A stretch of 32,032 nucleotides of DNA from positions 1-32,032 of the forward strand of contig NZ_WJFC01000157.1 in NCBI RefSeq assembly GCF_009725235.1, given 5' to 3'. The translations under genes were made by a program, and so were the position numbers. This document shows positions 16,712 to 26,066 of the stretch, one piece after another (position 1 is the first letter of the stretch; every line of letters starts with the position of its first letter). This DNA is from Scytonema sp. UIC 10036. GTDB taxonomy: Bacteria > Cyanobacteriota > Cyanobacteriia > Cyanobacteriales > Nostocaceae. A model generated the notes under the pieces. The model had not been told where the DNA came from and did not search any database. It saw only the letters and a program-made list of their open reading frames with translations.

Positions 16712-18082
16712 TTATAAAATTAACAACTTTTTCAAGTACTTGTTGACAAATAACAGCATATAAAAGAATGAAAACAGGTAGACACAACTTGTTGATAATG
16801 CAATTCCTTGAATTCCCAACCCTTGCATGAATAAATAGTTTAAACATATATTAATTAGTAAATTTAAGACCGATACCCACATTAAGATGTGATTAAGGCA
16901 CAGGGATATCAGCAAATTAACAATAAAAATACCAGCAATGTAAAAAGGAATTTGTAGCGCAAAGGCAGATAGAATTTTTGCAACAAAATGAGTTTCTTGG
17001 GCAGTAAACGCACCTCGTTGGAAAAGTAGCTGGACAATCGGCTCAGATAGAAACACCAAAAGCCCTGTAAAAGGAACTGTAATCAGGAAAATCAACTTGA
17101 GATACGATCGTAAAGTATGATTGACCCCTTGCCAATCACTTGATGCAACCATTTTTGAAAGATAGGGAGTAGCCGCAGTACTGATGGCAGTGGCTCCTAA
17201 CATTAGCGGAAATGAACTCACCCGACTCGCATAATTGAGAGCGGCGACACTTCCAGGTGCTAACGTTGCCGCCATCGACTGATCTACTAAAACAGAACTG
17301 CACATTAAAAGTGCCCCCATCATTGCTGGTGAGTACTGTTTCACAACTTGGCGTAAGGCTGGACTCAAGCCAAACCATTTGGGTCGTAGCACAAAACCCC
17401 GTCGATGAAGAACAACCCATAAAAGTATTAGCTCTAAGATTGCACCTCCGATCAGCCCGATGGCTAAAGCAAAAATCCCTAGTAACTGCCCAAATAAAAG
17501 TAACAACATAATCGTCACTACTGGCGTCATAAGGGGTGATAGAGCTGTTAATACAAACCTTTCTCCTGCATTCAATACCGCACTCAAGAGTGTGATGATT
17601 CCGCTTAATATAACCACTGGCGTGATAACGTAGAAAAGTTTATAGGTTAGAGCCAATTTTTCATCGTTAAATCCCAGCGTCATCCAAGGAAAATAGAAAC
17701 AAGCAGTTGCGATAATTAATAGAGTTGTAATTACTAATAGCACCAGACTGCAAAGGAGTGTACCAGAAAGGAGTTCTTCTGATGCCTTCGGACTTTCCTG
17801 TTCTCGAACCTTTATATAGGTTGGGATGAGTGCTGCATTTAACGAGCCTGCAATGACATTCACAATAAAGTTAGGGACGACAGTAGCAATTAGAAATGCA
17901 TCTACAAAATCATTCGTGCCAAACTTCCAAGCGACAATCGATTCTTTAGAGAAGGCAACTACTTTGACTAATATTGTGCATATAGTAACGACGATGGCAG
18001 CACCTAAAATTTGACGATTGATAGAACCGCTAGTCAATTGCTTCCAAAGTTGGTCTGGTCGTTGTATTTGAAAAATCTTCAT
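16712..18082 (-). CDS. MurJ/MviN-family lipid-linked oligosaccharide flippase
   Basis: A 456-aa membrane protein of the MOP exporter superfamily with about 12-13 hydrophobic helices. The N-terminal KVVAFSKESIVAWKFGTNDF and the internal AALNYASRVSSFPLMLGATA and AISTAATPYLSK blocks are MurJ-like. The length is shorter than the ~510-530 aa of housekeeping MurJ, with the last helices missing, as in polysaccharide-cluster versions. In this context it most likely flips the undecaprenyl-linked repeat unit (the Wzx role) rather than lipid II. Its ATG is four bases after the stop of the methyltransferase gene, so the two are co-transcribed. Confidence 0.87.
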   Translation of the reverse strand: MKIFQIQRPDQLWKQLTSGSINRQILGAAIVVTICTILVKVVAFSKESIVAWKFGTNDFVDAFLIATVVPNFIVNVIAGSLNAALIPTYIKVREQESPKASEELLSGTLLCSLVLLVITTLLIIATACFYFPWMTLGFNDEKLALTYKLFYVITPVVILSGIITLLSAVLNAGERFVLTALSPLMTPVVTIMLLLLFGQLLGIFALAIGLIGGAILELILLWVVLHRRGFVLRPKWFGLSPALRQVVKQYSPAMMGALLMCSSVLVDQSMAATLAPGSVAALNYASRVSSFPLMLGATAISTAATPYLSKMVASSDWQGVNHTLRSYLKLIFLITVPFTGLLVFLSEPIVQLLFQRGAFTAQETHFVAKILSAFALQIPFYIAGIFIVNLLISLCLNHILMWVSVLNLLINICLNYLFMQGLGIQGIALSTSCVYLFSFFYMLLFVNKYLKKLLIL

Positions 18083-18086
18083 TACT

Positions 18087-19082
18087 TTAGTTTTTGATTA
18101 TGCATAAAAATATCCCAGAAATGGCTATATCCTGACTGCTAACATCACAAAATTCACTTGCTATGTTTTGTCGATGTTTTTCGACAAAGGCAATCGCACG
18201 TTTTTGCTTACCCAGTTCGATATCATCAAAATTGCAATAAGGTGTTATCTCCCCAACATCCCCTAAATGCGTTACCAGAAATGAGTAATCGATTGTTCCA
18301 AGGCTTTTCATTTCTTCGAGGAACTGGCGATAACGATGAGCAAGGATTCGGTTAGGGCGACCTGAGTTTTGTACCATAAGTGGATAAATAGAACTGGGAA
18401 CTTCTAAAAACTTCAATTCATGATGATTAGGAGTGAACATCCCATGATCGCGCAAATCTACTTTATGTAACATTTTTCCGCCAGACTTGAGACAATCGAC
18501 CATATATTTCAAAGCATCTATGGGATTATAAAGGTGTTCCAGGACTGCACGGGATACAATGAAATCATAAATTTCACCTGAATTTTTAGCACATTGTTTA
18601 AAGTACACCTCAGCCGCTTGACCGATTTTCCAATCGATTCCTACTAATGCCCGATCGTCCCATACTTCTTTTTCTTTAAATATATCAATTGTATGCCGTT
18701 GAGACAAAGCTTGATAAACTTTATTTTGCTGTTCCGATTTACGATAACTTAAGTAACGATCCACTAAGTCTATCTGTTTACATCCATCTAAGCGCATTAA
18801 TAATGCAACACCACAATTGTCTCCTGGACCAACTTCAGCAGCAATACCATCAAAATTATCTACAGATCCATAAAGCTTGTAATCTGTAAAAACCTCTTCG
18901 ATATAATGTACTGATTCCTTTTCTGAAAACATGGAATGAGTTGAGCCGCTATCTGATTCAGATTGTCCTATTGCAAGACGCAATCCCCATAAAAAGTCAC
19001 TGACAACAAGTCTTATTGTTCTTAGTAAAAAAGATTGATTGATGAATTGTTTGATTACATTTCGAGGGTTTTTTGTGTTCAT
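18087..19082 (-). CDS. Class I SAM-dependent methyltransferase
   Basis: A 331-aa protein with a Rossmann-type methyltransferase domain. Motif I is AAEVGPGDNCG (81-91), the acidic end of strand 2 is Asp108 in IDLVDRY, and motif IV-like FIVSRAVLEHLYNPIDALKY is followed by LKSGGKMLHKVDLRDHG. The N-terminal ~60 residues are outside the domain. Polysaccharide clusters often carry such enzymes to O-methylate a terminal sugar, which can cap the chain; this role is inferred from context. It lies between the tyrosine kinase (123 bases upstream) and the flippase (4 bases downstream). Confidence 0.85.
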   Translation of the reverse strand: MNTKNPRNVIKQFINQSFLLRTIRLVVSDFLWGLRLAIGQSESDSGSTHSMFSEKESVHYIEEVFTDYKLYGSVDNFDGIAAEVGPGDNCGVALLMRLDGCKQIDLVDRYLSYRKSEQQNKVYQALSQRHTIDIFKEKEVWDDRALVGIDWKIGQAAEVYFKQCAKNSGEIYDFIVSRAVLEHLYNPIDALKYMVDCLKSGGKMLHKVDLRDHGMFTPNHHELKFLEVPSSIYPLMVQNSGRPNRILAHRYRQFLEEMKSLGTIDYSFLVTHLGDVGEITPYCNFDDIELGKQKRAIAFVEKHRQNIASEFCDVSSQDIAISGIFLCIIKN

Positions 19083-19205
19083 ATTTCTAGAGTTTTTGTG
19101 CTCATCTTAGGTTCAGTCATCAAACTTGGATTTTACCAGCAACCTTTTTTGGTGCTGACGAAGTGCGATCGCTTGCAAGCTATTGGCAATATATTTTGGT
19201 AGGCG

Positions 19206-21389
19206 TTAGTCGCCTGAAACCTCTGATTTGAAATTCATTTGACTCAAAGCAGATCTTTTTCTGCTGTAATACCCCCTAGAGTGATAGTACCCAGACCCGC
19301 TTTCAGTAGTAACCCCATTGATCACCATTCCCACAACACGCGATCGCGATTGCTCCAGCATCGTCTTCGCAGTTTTGGCAACAGCTAAGTCTAGTGCTCC
19401 TGGACGTACAACTAGCAATATCCCATCTGCCACCTTGCTTAACATCAAGGCATCACCAAATAAATTTAACGCAGGAGTATCAATAATTACACAATCATAG
19501 TCTTTTGCTGCCTCTTGTAGCAACGAAGCCATGCGCTGCGAGCCTAGTAATGCTGCTGGGTTAGGTGGAATTGTACCAACGGTTAGCACATCCAAGTTAA
19601 CCAGTGCTTCTTGGGTAGTGCAAGTAAATTCTGCTTGACTGACTAAAACATTACTTAGTCCGATTGGATTAGATAATTTCCAGATTTCTTCTTGGCAGGG
19701 ATGACGCATATCAGCATCTACTAACAGTACCCTGCGTCCCATATGTGCCTTGGCTACTGCTAGGTTAGCTGCTACAAATGACCTACCTTCACCTGGAGTC
19801 GAACTAACCACCGCAATTATTTTCAGTGGTTTATCAAAGACGGTAAAATCCAAGTTCGTCTGAAGCATCTCAAAGGCTAAACTTGCCAATGAATGAGGAT
19901 TATCTCTGACTGGCAGTTCGACTAAAGACTCCTTACTAACCTTCACCTTTGAACCAAAGTGAGGAATTGTACCCAGTAAAGGATAACCAAATAGCTCTTG
20001 GGCTTGTTCAAGAGTTTTTAGAGATTGATCCATAGCCTCCAATATTAAAGCTGTCCCTACACCCAGCAAAATTCCTAAAAATCCACCCAGCGCTAAGTTG
20101 AATATAAGCTTGGACTTTGCTTTTTGAGGAACTAAAGCTGCAGATACCACCCGCGCATTGCCGACATTTTGATTGACTACTACCTCCACTTCTTGCGATC
20201 GCTTCAACAATTCTTCATAAGTTGCTCTGGCTACTTGCAATTGTCGTTCTAGTTGTTGCTGTCTTTGTTGCAGTAAAGGTAAGACACTCAAGCGTTTTTG
20301 CGAAAGTGTGTATGCATTCTTTAAAACCTTGACTCGGTTGGCTAGGGCTGAACGTTCTACTTCCGACTGCACCAACTCAGCAGCTAGGTTTTGTTTGAGT
20401 TCCCCCATCTGCAAATTCTGCTGGGACACAGATTGCTTGCCAACATTTTCGCCAATTCTCACCTCTAACTGCTTTCTCAGGGCAGCTGCTTTTGCCATCA
20501 AATTAGCAACCTGAGGATGCTCATTAGTATAACGAGTCTGTGCCACCGCTAACTCGTTTTCCACCTGCTGATATTCTGTTAACACCTCCTGCACACCTTT
20601 TGCTTGACTTAAATCGCCGATATCCACAGCTTGCTGCGAATTTAATTTTAATTGACGTTGCAGAAGTTGTGAGCGAGTCTCGGCATCTACCAAATTTGAC
20701 TGAGCCTGGGTAATCTGGTCTGATAAAGCTGTAAGTCTTTCCACACCTGTGGTAGCTTCTCGATCCAAGGCAACTACTTTGTTTTCTTCTTTAAACCGAC
20801 GTAAACCTGCCTCTGCTCTTATTACCCTTCCCTCAACTTCAGGCAATTGCTTGCTCAAAAATCGTTTTGCGGCTGTCGCCTGGGCTTGATTGACGCTAAT
20901 ATTGTTCTCCAGGTAATATTTCATCAACGAATTCACAACAGCTGCGGCTTCTTTTGGATCGCTACTCTTGTAATAAATCGCCAAGATGTCCGTACCCTTA
21001 ATGCTCTTAACCTTGAGTTTTTTGAGAAACTCATCTATTTCTAGAGGTCGTCCTTTCTTATCTGCCAGCTTGAGGTTAGTGATGGTTTTCTCAACTAGCG
21101 GATTCGAGCGAATGACCTCTGCTTCTGTATCCAATGGGCTACTGAGTTGAGTCACACCACTTAACTCTCCAACTGATGCCGAGGGACTTGTCAGCGAAGA
21201 AACGCGATCGGTTTTATTAAAAAGCAACTTGCCTTCTGCTTCATAAATTGGTTTTTGCCTGAAGGCATTTAAAGCTGACAATCCGAAGACTGAGCAGCTC
21301 ACCACAGCTATAACTAGCCAACGCCTTTTGAAAATCAGTGAGTATTGTTGCAAATCTAAGGAATTTTGGTCTTCTTGGTAAGAGGGCAT
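19206..21389 (-). CDS. Wzc-type polysaccharide co-polymerase and tyrosine autokinase
   Basis: A 727-aa inner-membrane protein that sets chain length and controls export. A Wzz domain (about 1-130) has helix one at about 25-43. A long periplasmic coiled-coil region (about 180-420) is rich in Gln, Glu and Leu. Helix two is about 430-452. A BY-kinase domain fills the rest. It has Walker A' VDADMRHP (557-564), Walker B VIIDTP (634-639), and a tyrosine cluster at 701, 702, 707 and 708 for autophosphorylation. The Walker A reads TPGEGRS, with Arg536 where the ATP-binding Lys is expected (codon AGG, read at 19782-19784). It may be weakened or use another basic residue. It is the first gene of the minus-strand operon. 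Confidence 0.93.
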   Translation of the reverse strand: MPSYQEDQNSLDLQQYSLIFKRRWLVIAVVSCSVFGLSALNAFRQKPIYEAEGKLLFNKTDRVSSLTSPSASVGELSGVTQLSSPLDTEAEVIRSNPLVEKTITNLKLADKKGRPLEIDEFLKKLKVKSIKGTDILAIYYKSSDPKEAAAVVNSLMKYYLENNISVNQAQATAAKRFLSKQLPEVEGRVIRAEAGLRRFKEENKVVALDREATTGVERLTALSDQITQAQSNLVDAETRSQLLQRQLKLNSQQAVDIGDLSQAKGVQEVLTEYQQVENELAVAQTRYTNEHPQVANLMAKAAALRKQLEVRIGENVGKQSVSQQNLQMGELKQNLAAELVQSEVERSALANRVKVLKNAYTLSQKRLSVLPLLQQRQQQLERQLQVARATYEELLKRSQEVEVVVNQNVGNARVVSAALVPQKAKSKLIFNLALGGFLGILLGVGTALILEAMDQSLKTLEQAQELFGYPLLGTIPHFGSKVKVSKESLVELPVRDNPHSLASLAFEMLQTNLDFTVFDKPLKIIAVVSSTPGEGRSFVAANLAVAKAHMGRRVLLVDADMRHPCQEEIWKLSNPIGLSNVLVSQAEFTCTTQEALVNLDVLTVGTIPPNPAALLGSQRMASLLQEAAKDYDCVIIDTPALNLFGDALMLSKVADGILLVVRPGALDLAVAKTAKTMLEQSRSRVVGMVINGVTTESGSGYYHSRGYYSRKRSALSQMNFKSEVSGD

Positions 21390-22357
21390 AGCCTATGTTG
21401 CAAAAATTATCTTAAGTACTTGGTAGTGCCACCCTTCTATCGTTAGGTTGCCAGAAAAACTATTTAGACAAAACTAGATGAAAATTTACTATATTTGGAG
21501 TGCCAAACTATACCACAAATGTCGTATTTATGATGGCTTACTTGCAATTTTTCCGGGATTGTATTTATTTTTATACTTGATGTGTAGTTCTTATCATAGG
21601 AAAATTGTTGGAGAATCAAGACGTTTTTAGTTAGATTTACTGAAACTTTAAATAAGATTAATATGACGTTAGTAAAAACAAACAAATCTTTACATATGTA
21701 TAAGTATCTATTTTTACTTGAGTTTTAGATGAGTTTTCAGAAATGGAATTCGGCAAATAGACGTCTACAGCGAAAAATTATCGGACTTGTTTAAATGCCA
21801 ATTCTGTCTCTTATACTTTTTAACTTTCGATTTTAGGTTTTTACTTAGTGATTTTACAAACAGAAATATTACTGTCTTAAAAGTGTTTAAAATTACATAC
21901 AGTAAAGATTCGATTTCAGTATATTTATGTTTCCAAGATAAAATTATTGCTTTACTCAATCTTTAAAGCAATAATTCAATGACTTATGATATGTTTGTTG
22001 CATCATCACAACTACCTAAATACAGTTTGGGTAAGTTATGTTGCAGATGTTATCAAGTTTCCCTATTTTATAAGTGAATTTACTGGTATACTGAGACTCT
22101 AGTATTAAGACAAAATACTCAAAAAGTATAAGTGTGCAAGAAACACAGCAGACTAACATTTTTTAAATAAAGGTATACCATAATACAATAAGGCTACGGT
22201 TGAGTAACGCTGAATCTTAGTTTGTTATGTTAGTTCCTCAACGATACTAGGTTGCGTAGCATAGTATGCAGCTTATCTGTATTGGTATTGTGGAATTATG
22301 AGGAGATAGCTTCTACCAAATAAATCAATATCAGGATACTGAATAGTAAGAAAAATC
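21390..22357. other. AT-rich divergent promoter region, no gene
   Basis: 968 bases between the wzc-type gene (minus) and the wcaJ-type gene (plus). It must hold the promoters of both arms of the polysaccharide locus. It is strongly AT-rich. Two short open frames on the minus strand (21464-21685, 21765-21959) have low-complexity composition and no ribosome site. The right part contains a degraded copy of the 5' end of the following gene (22210-22285). No clear sigma-70 box or operator can be picked out. Confidence 0.7.
22210..22285 (+). pseudogene. Degraded tandem copy of the wcaJ-type gene 5' end
   Basis: This stretch aligns with 22358-22431, the first ~25 codons of the next gene, at about 57 of 75 positions with two single-base indels. 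The shared core TACTAGGTTGC and GCAGCTTA is exact. Most differences are transitions. The start codon position reads CTG and the indels break the frame, so it is not translated. It is probably an old local duplication, or the remnant of a neighbouring paralogue. Confidence 0.65.
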
Positions 22358-23770
22358 ATGAGTCTTACGAGTTATGTCAGTTTCCCCACTAGTACTAGGT
22401 TGCCTAGCGTAATACGCAGCTTACCTATACTGCTCTTTCTGGGGGACATTTTTGGCTTGTTTATTTGTGTAGAGATTGCGCTTTGGTTGCGTCTAGGTGA
22501 ACCACTCAATAAGTTCGATCCGTTTGTTTGGGGTTTTGTGTTGTTGGTTTTGGTGGAACTTTATTTGGTAGACGCTTACCATCCAGACAGACAAATTGCT
22601 GGTTTGCGGACACCAGCAAGAATTTTGATAGGCAGCATCGGTATTAGTATCTTTGCCTCTGCCTTGATTTACCTGTTTGGTGCTTGGGGAAATTATACGG
22701 TAGCAGGGCGAGGTATTCTATTACCCAGTCTGACAATCTTTACCATCTGGGCCATAATTTCTCGGATATATGCCAGAAAATGGATGCGATTACAAGCACA
22801 GCAAAGTCGTTGGCTGATGTTGGGTGCAGGTGAAAGCGGAATCACATTTGCACAACACTTATTAGAGCTAAATCCATTAGGAAGGCTATTTGTACTCACT
22901 CAAACAGACCAAGACACCACTGATTTAGCACAAAAGAATCTCAATTGCGTCGGAAACATAACTGACTTGTCAACATGGATTTCGCAATCTTGGTCTGCGG
23001 TAATAGTCGCAAATCAAATTGAGCTATCCGAAATACAGTTACAGCAGTTGATGCAAATACGTTTACGAGGTATTCCAGTTTACAAGTTACCAGATTTTTA
23101 CGAAAGCTTATGGTACAAACTTCCTTCATCTCTCTTACAGGATCAATGGTTGGCTTTTAGTGCTGGTTTTCACTTAATGCCTGGTTACTTCAATATAAAG
23201 CTGAAGCGCTTTGCAGATGTGTTGATTGCCGGATTATTACTTGTTTTATTGTCTCCGTTAATGCTAGTTACAGCTTTGGCAATCAAGTTAGATAGTCCGG
23301 GTCCTGTGTTCTACAGTCAGCTACGAAGCGGATTATACGGCAAACCCTTTAAGGTTTACAAATTTCGCTCGATGTATCAAGATGCAGAGAAACGAGGAGC
23401 GCAGTGGGCAAGTCAACGCGATCCACGTATTACCAGAGTTGGATATTGGTTGCGAGTCATACGAATTGACGAACTACCACAAATTTGGAATGTGCTGTGT
23501 AGTGAGATGAGTTTGATTGGTCCGCGTCCAGAAAGACCAGAATTTGATGTCAAACTTAAAGAAGCAATTCCCTATTACGAAGTGCGTTATCTAGTCAAAC
23601 CGGGAATCACAGGTTGGGCACAAGTTATGTATCCTTATGGTGCGTCAATTGAGGATGCTTACGAAAAGCTTGCTTACGACTTATATTACATCAAGAATTA
23701 TTCTCTTTGGTTGGATATAGCGATCGCCTTCAAAACCATTCGAGTTGTTTTGTTAGGTAAGGGTAGATGA
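22358..23770 (+). CDS. Undecaprenyl-phosphate sugar-1-phosphate transferase (WcaJ/CpsE type)
   Basis: A 470-aa membrane enzyme that starts repeat-unit synthesis by moving a sugar phosphate from UDP-glucose or UDP-galactose to undecaprenyl phosphate. Helices fill about 20-140. A soluble nucleotide-binding-like region (about 147-270) contains LMLGAGESGITFA. The catalytic bacterial-transferase domain (283-470) has a membrane re-entrant helix, SPGPVFYSQLRSG, the KVYKFRSM block, the Asp-Glu pair in RIDELPQIWN (about 370-372), LIGPRPERPEF (386-396), and VKPGITGWAQV. The length is normal. The last bases overlap galE as ATGA, so the two are coupled. Its first codons have a degraded copy just upstream. 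Confidence 0.93.
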   Translation: MSLTSYVSFPTSTRLPSVIRSLPILLFLGDIFGLFICVEIALWLRLGEPLNKFDPFVWGFVLLVLVELYLVDAYHPDRQIAGLRTPARILIGSIGISIFASALIYLFGAWGNYTVAGRGILLPSLTIFTIWAIISRIYARKWMRLQAQQSRWLMLGAGESGITFAQHLLELNPLGRLFVLTQTDQDTTDLAQKNLNCVGNITDLSTWISQSWSAVIVANQIELSEIQLQQLMQIRLRGIPVYKLPDFYESLWYKLPSSLLQDQWLAFSAGFHLMPGYFNIKLKRFADVLIAGLLLVLLSPLMLVTALAIKLDSPGPVFYSQLRSGLYGKPFKVYKFRSMYQDAEKRGAQWASQRDPRITRVGYWLRVIRIDELPQIWNVLCSEMSLIGPRPERPEFDVKLKEAIPYYEVRYLVKPGITGWAQVMYPYGASIEDAYEKLAYDLYYIKNYSLWLDIAIAFKTIRVVLLGKGR

Positions 23771-24753
23771 AAAACAAAGTATTAGTAACTGGAGGTGCCG
23801 GTTACATCGGTTCCCACGTTGTCCGTCAACTAGGGGAAATGAATTACGATGTCGTAGTTTACGATAATTGTTCTACAGGTTCCCCGACATCTGTATTGCA
23901 CGGAGAATTGATTATCGGCGATTTAGCAGACACCGAGCATCTTTATCAAGTCTTTGCTAAGCATCAATTTAGTGCAGTCCTGCATTTTGCTGCCAGTCTG
24001 AGAGTACCAGAATCGGTTGTCCGTCCCCTCGACTACTACGCCAATAACACCCGCAACACTTTGAACTTGCTACGTTGCTGTAATGTCATGGGCGTCAACC
24101 AAATTATTTTTTCTAGTACAGCAGCCGTCTATGGAGAAGTAGGAGAAAATCCGGTTACAGAGTTAGTTCCAACACAGCCAATTAATCCTTACGGACGCTC
24201 GAAGCTAATGAGCGAATGGCTGATTCAAGACTATGCAGCAACATCTTCTCTGCGCTACGTAATTCTACGCTATTTTAACGTAGCAGGTGCGGAACCTGGC
24301 GGACGATTAGGACAAATGTCACCGAATGCAACTCATCTAATTGCAGCTGCTTGTGATGCAGCACTCGATCGCAAGTCAGCAATGCAAATTTTTGGTACTG
24401 ATTTTTCTACACCAGATGGCACCGGAATTCGTGACTATATCCACGTTGAAGACTTAGCGACAGCACACTTAGATGCTTTGCGTTACCTGGAAGAAAATGG
24501 CAAAAGCCAAATTCTTAACTGCGGTTACGGACAAGGTTACAGCGTGCGAGAAGTGATTGAACGGGTAAAGGCAATCTCCGGGGTAGATTTTCCCGTTATA
24601 GAAACAGACCGTCGTCCTGGCGATCCTGCTTGCGTAACGGCTTGTGCAGATAAAATCCACAAAGTGCTGGACTGGCAGCCCAAATATAATGACCTGGATC
24701 AAATTGTGTACACTACTCTGGCTTGGAAAAATTATTTACAAAGTAAAAATTGA
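23767..24753 (+). CDS. galE: UDP-glucose 4-epimerase
   Basis: A 328-aa extended short-chain dehydrogenase/reductase that interconverts UDP-glucose and UDP-galactose, supplying the donor for the polysaccharide. NAD-binding GGAGYIGSH is at 9-17. The catalytic set is Ser117 in FSSTAAVYG and Tyr142-x3-Lys146 in PYGRSK. RYFNVAGAEPGGRLG and the C-terminal RRPGDPA block are those of GalE. The ATG overlaps the previous stop by four bases. It could also act on UDP-GlcNAc, since the substrate-deciding residue cannot be assigned with certainty by eye. Confidence 0.93.
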   Translation: MKNKVLVTGGAGYIGSHVVRQLGEMNYDVVVYDNCSTGSPTSVLHGELIIGDLADTEHLYQVFAKHQFSAVLHFAASLRVPESVVRPLDYYANNTRNTLNLLRCCNVMGVNQIIFSSTAAVYGEVGENPVTELVPTQPINPYGRSKLMSEWLIQDYAATSSLRYVILRYFNVAGAEPGGRLGQMSPNATHLIAAACDAALDRKSAMQIFGTDFSTPDGTGIRDYIHVEDLATAHLDALRYLEENGKSQILNCGYGQGYSVREVIERVKAISGVDFPVIETDRRPGDPACVTACADKIHKVLDWQPKYNDLDQIVYTTLAWKNYLQSKN

Positions 24754-24835
24754 CTAACGAGAGTGTCCAAAGACATCCATTGCTAACGAAAGCATTTTGG
24801 CACAAAATTATTAACTCAAGCTGCGGGTTATATGA

Positions 24836-24858
24836 CTCCGGGTATGAATCACCCGGAG
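24836..24858 (+). other. Strong hairpin downstream of galE
   Basis: A perfect 8-bp stem CTCCGGGT-ATGAATC-ACCCGGAG lies 83 bases after the galE stop. No T-run follows, so it is not a classic terminator, but it may protect the 3' end of the transcript. Confidence 0.5.
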
Positions 24859-24962
24859 ATTTACGCGATCGCCTACGATTCTGTTTAACAATCATCTGAA
24901 AGCCTTGAACTATCGTTTGTTCTTCATGACCTATTAATAAGCAACCAACAGAGAAATAAGAG

Positions 24963-25232
24963 TTGAAGATTTTCTCTCACTGTATGAAACCACCTTGCCG
25001 CTCTCTTCCTATGAGGGCCGTAAAAAAATTCCAGACAGCCCATTTTATCCGACAAGAAGTTCTGCCCGGTATTACGGGATTGTGGCAAGTTTCTGGTCGC
25101 TCCAATATTGATAATTTTGAAGATGCGGTAAAGTTAGATATCGCTTATATTGAAAGTTGGTCTCTTTGGCTAGATTTAACAATCTTACTCAAAACTGTTA
25201 AAGTTGTTTTTGACAAGACAGGAGCATATTAG
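24963..25232 (+). pseudogene. C-terminal remnant of a second sugar transferase
   Basis: The open frame encodes 89 aa from a TTG. From about residue 20 on it matches the last ~65 residues of a WcaJ/EpsE-type initiating transferase: RQEVLPGITGLWQVSGRSN, FEDAVKLDIAYIESWSLWLD, LKTVKVVF and a KTGAY end. The membrane part and the catalytic KFRSM and IGPRPE segments are missing. The first ~20 residues look unrelated. The ending differs from that of the intact transferase upstream (LLGKGR), so it comes from a different paralogue. Almost certainly non-functional, and a sign that this locus once had, or recombined with, another initiating transferase. Confidence 0.82.
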
Positions 25233-25234
25233 CG

Positions 25235-25261
25235 ACTAACAACTAACCACTAACCACTAAC
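25235..25261. repeat. Short heptamer array (CACTAAC)
   Basis: About four units of CACTAAC/AACTAAC. It is the reverse complement of the GTTAGTG array at 4605-4683. It sits between the transferase remnant and the MOSC gene and takes the place of a ribosome site. Confidence 0.85.
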
Positions 25262-25268
25262 CCCAAAA

Positions 25269-26054
25269 ATGATTCGCGTCAAACAGTTGTTTATCCACCC
25301 ATTCAAAGGATTAAGTCCCCAAAAGTGCGATCGCGTGGAATTGCGCTCCGAACATGGTATACCCGGAGATAGAGCTTTTGCCTTAATGTTTGATGATGGG
25401 GACAAATACCTCGAACTCACAACAGTCCCGTGGATGAAGAAGCAACACTTTGCCATGCAAAATGATTGGTCGGGGCTAGCAGCACTCGATTGTTCTTATG
25501 AGCCACAGACAGGGATTTTAACAGTCAGGCGCAAAGAAGAGGAATTATTAGTTGCAGATACTCATAGCTTAACTGGACGCGATCGCATTGGTAGCTTTTT
25601 CACCGGGTACTTGGCTGGAATTTATCCAAGTCAAACCGCCAGACATCCAAATCGCACACCTATAAAAGTTGTGGGAGATTTTGGCAAAACTCGCTATCCA
25701 GACAGAGAAGCGGTGCATATTTCCTTAGTCAGTCAAGCAACTATCGATCGCTTGAGTGAGCTAGCAGGACGTCCGGTAGATGTGCGCCGCTTTCGTCCCA
25801 ATATTGTTTTAGAAGCTGTTCCTGCTTGGGGAGAATTTGACTGGGTGGGAAAAGAAATGCAACTTGGTACAGCCCGAATTGTTGTTACAGACCGAATCAA
25901 TCGGTGTTTAAATATAGAGGTGAATCCTGAAACAGGAGAGAGAGACACTGCCTTACTTCCTCTGCTAAAAAAGAATTTTCAACATACGCAAACAGGTGTA
26001 TTGGCACGGGTTGTTACCAGTGGTAGCGTGGCAGTGGGAGAAATTTTAAAGTAG
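25269..26054 (+). CDS. MOSC domain-containing protein
   Basis: A 261-aa protein with a MOSC N-terminal beta-barrel (about 1-110: VKQLFIHPFKGLSP, then GIPGDRAFALMF) and a MOSC domain (about 120-260). The latter has VHISLVSQATIDRL, RRFRPNIVLEA (173-183) and Cys213 in DRINRCLN, the residue that carries sulfur or contacts molybdenum in the family. Relatives handle sulfur for the molybdenum cofactor or reduce N-hydroxylated compounds (mARC, YcbX). No partner reductase is next to it. The last bases of the gene are duplicated 1.07 kb downstream (27095-27131). No Shine-Dalgarno is seen. Confidence 0.9.
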   Translation: MIRVKQLFIHPFKGLSPQKCDRVELRSEHGIPGDRAFALMFDDGDKYLELTTVPWMKKQHFAMQNDWSGLAALDCSYEPQTGILTVRRKEEELLVADTHSLTGRDRIGSFFTGYLAGIYPSQTARHPNRTPIKVVGDFGKTRYPDREAVHISLVSQATIDRLSELAGRPVDVRRFRPNIVLEAVPAWGEFDWVGKEMQLGTARIVVTDRINRCLNIEVNPETGERDTALLPLLKKNFQHTQTGVLARVVTSGSVAVGEILK

Positions 26055-26066
26055 TTTTTAGCACGG
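26030..26066. repeat. 37-bp direct repeat, left copy
   Basis: Covers the last eight codons and stop of the MOSC gene plus 12 bases. It matches 27095-27131 at 36 of 37 positions; the one change turns TAG into TAA. The two copies bracket 1028 bases holding the FTR1 relic and the Uma2 gene. Confidence 0.93.

Noticed and set aside
21464..21959. Two short minus-strand open frames in the divergent region
   Set aside because: Low-complexity Lys/Asn/Ile-rich products of AT-rich DNA, without ribosome sites or recognisable sequence.
24796..24887. Frame encoding GYMTPGMNHPEIYAIAY after galE
   Set aside because: It looks protein-like but has no start codon and overlaps a perfect hairpin, and no family could be named; probably chance.
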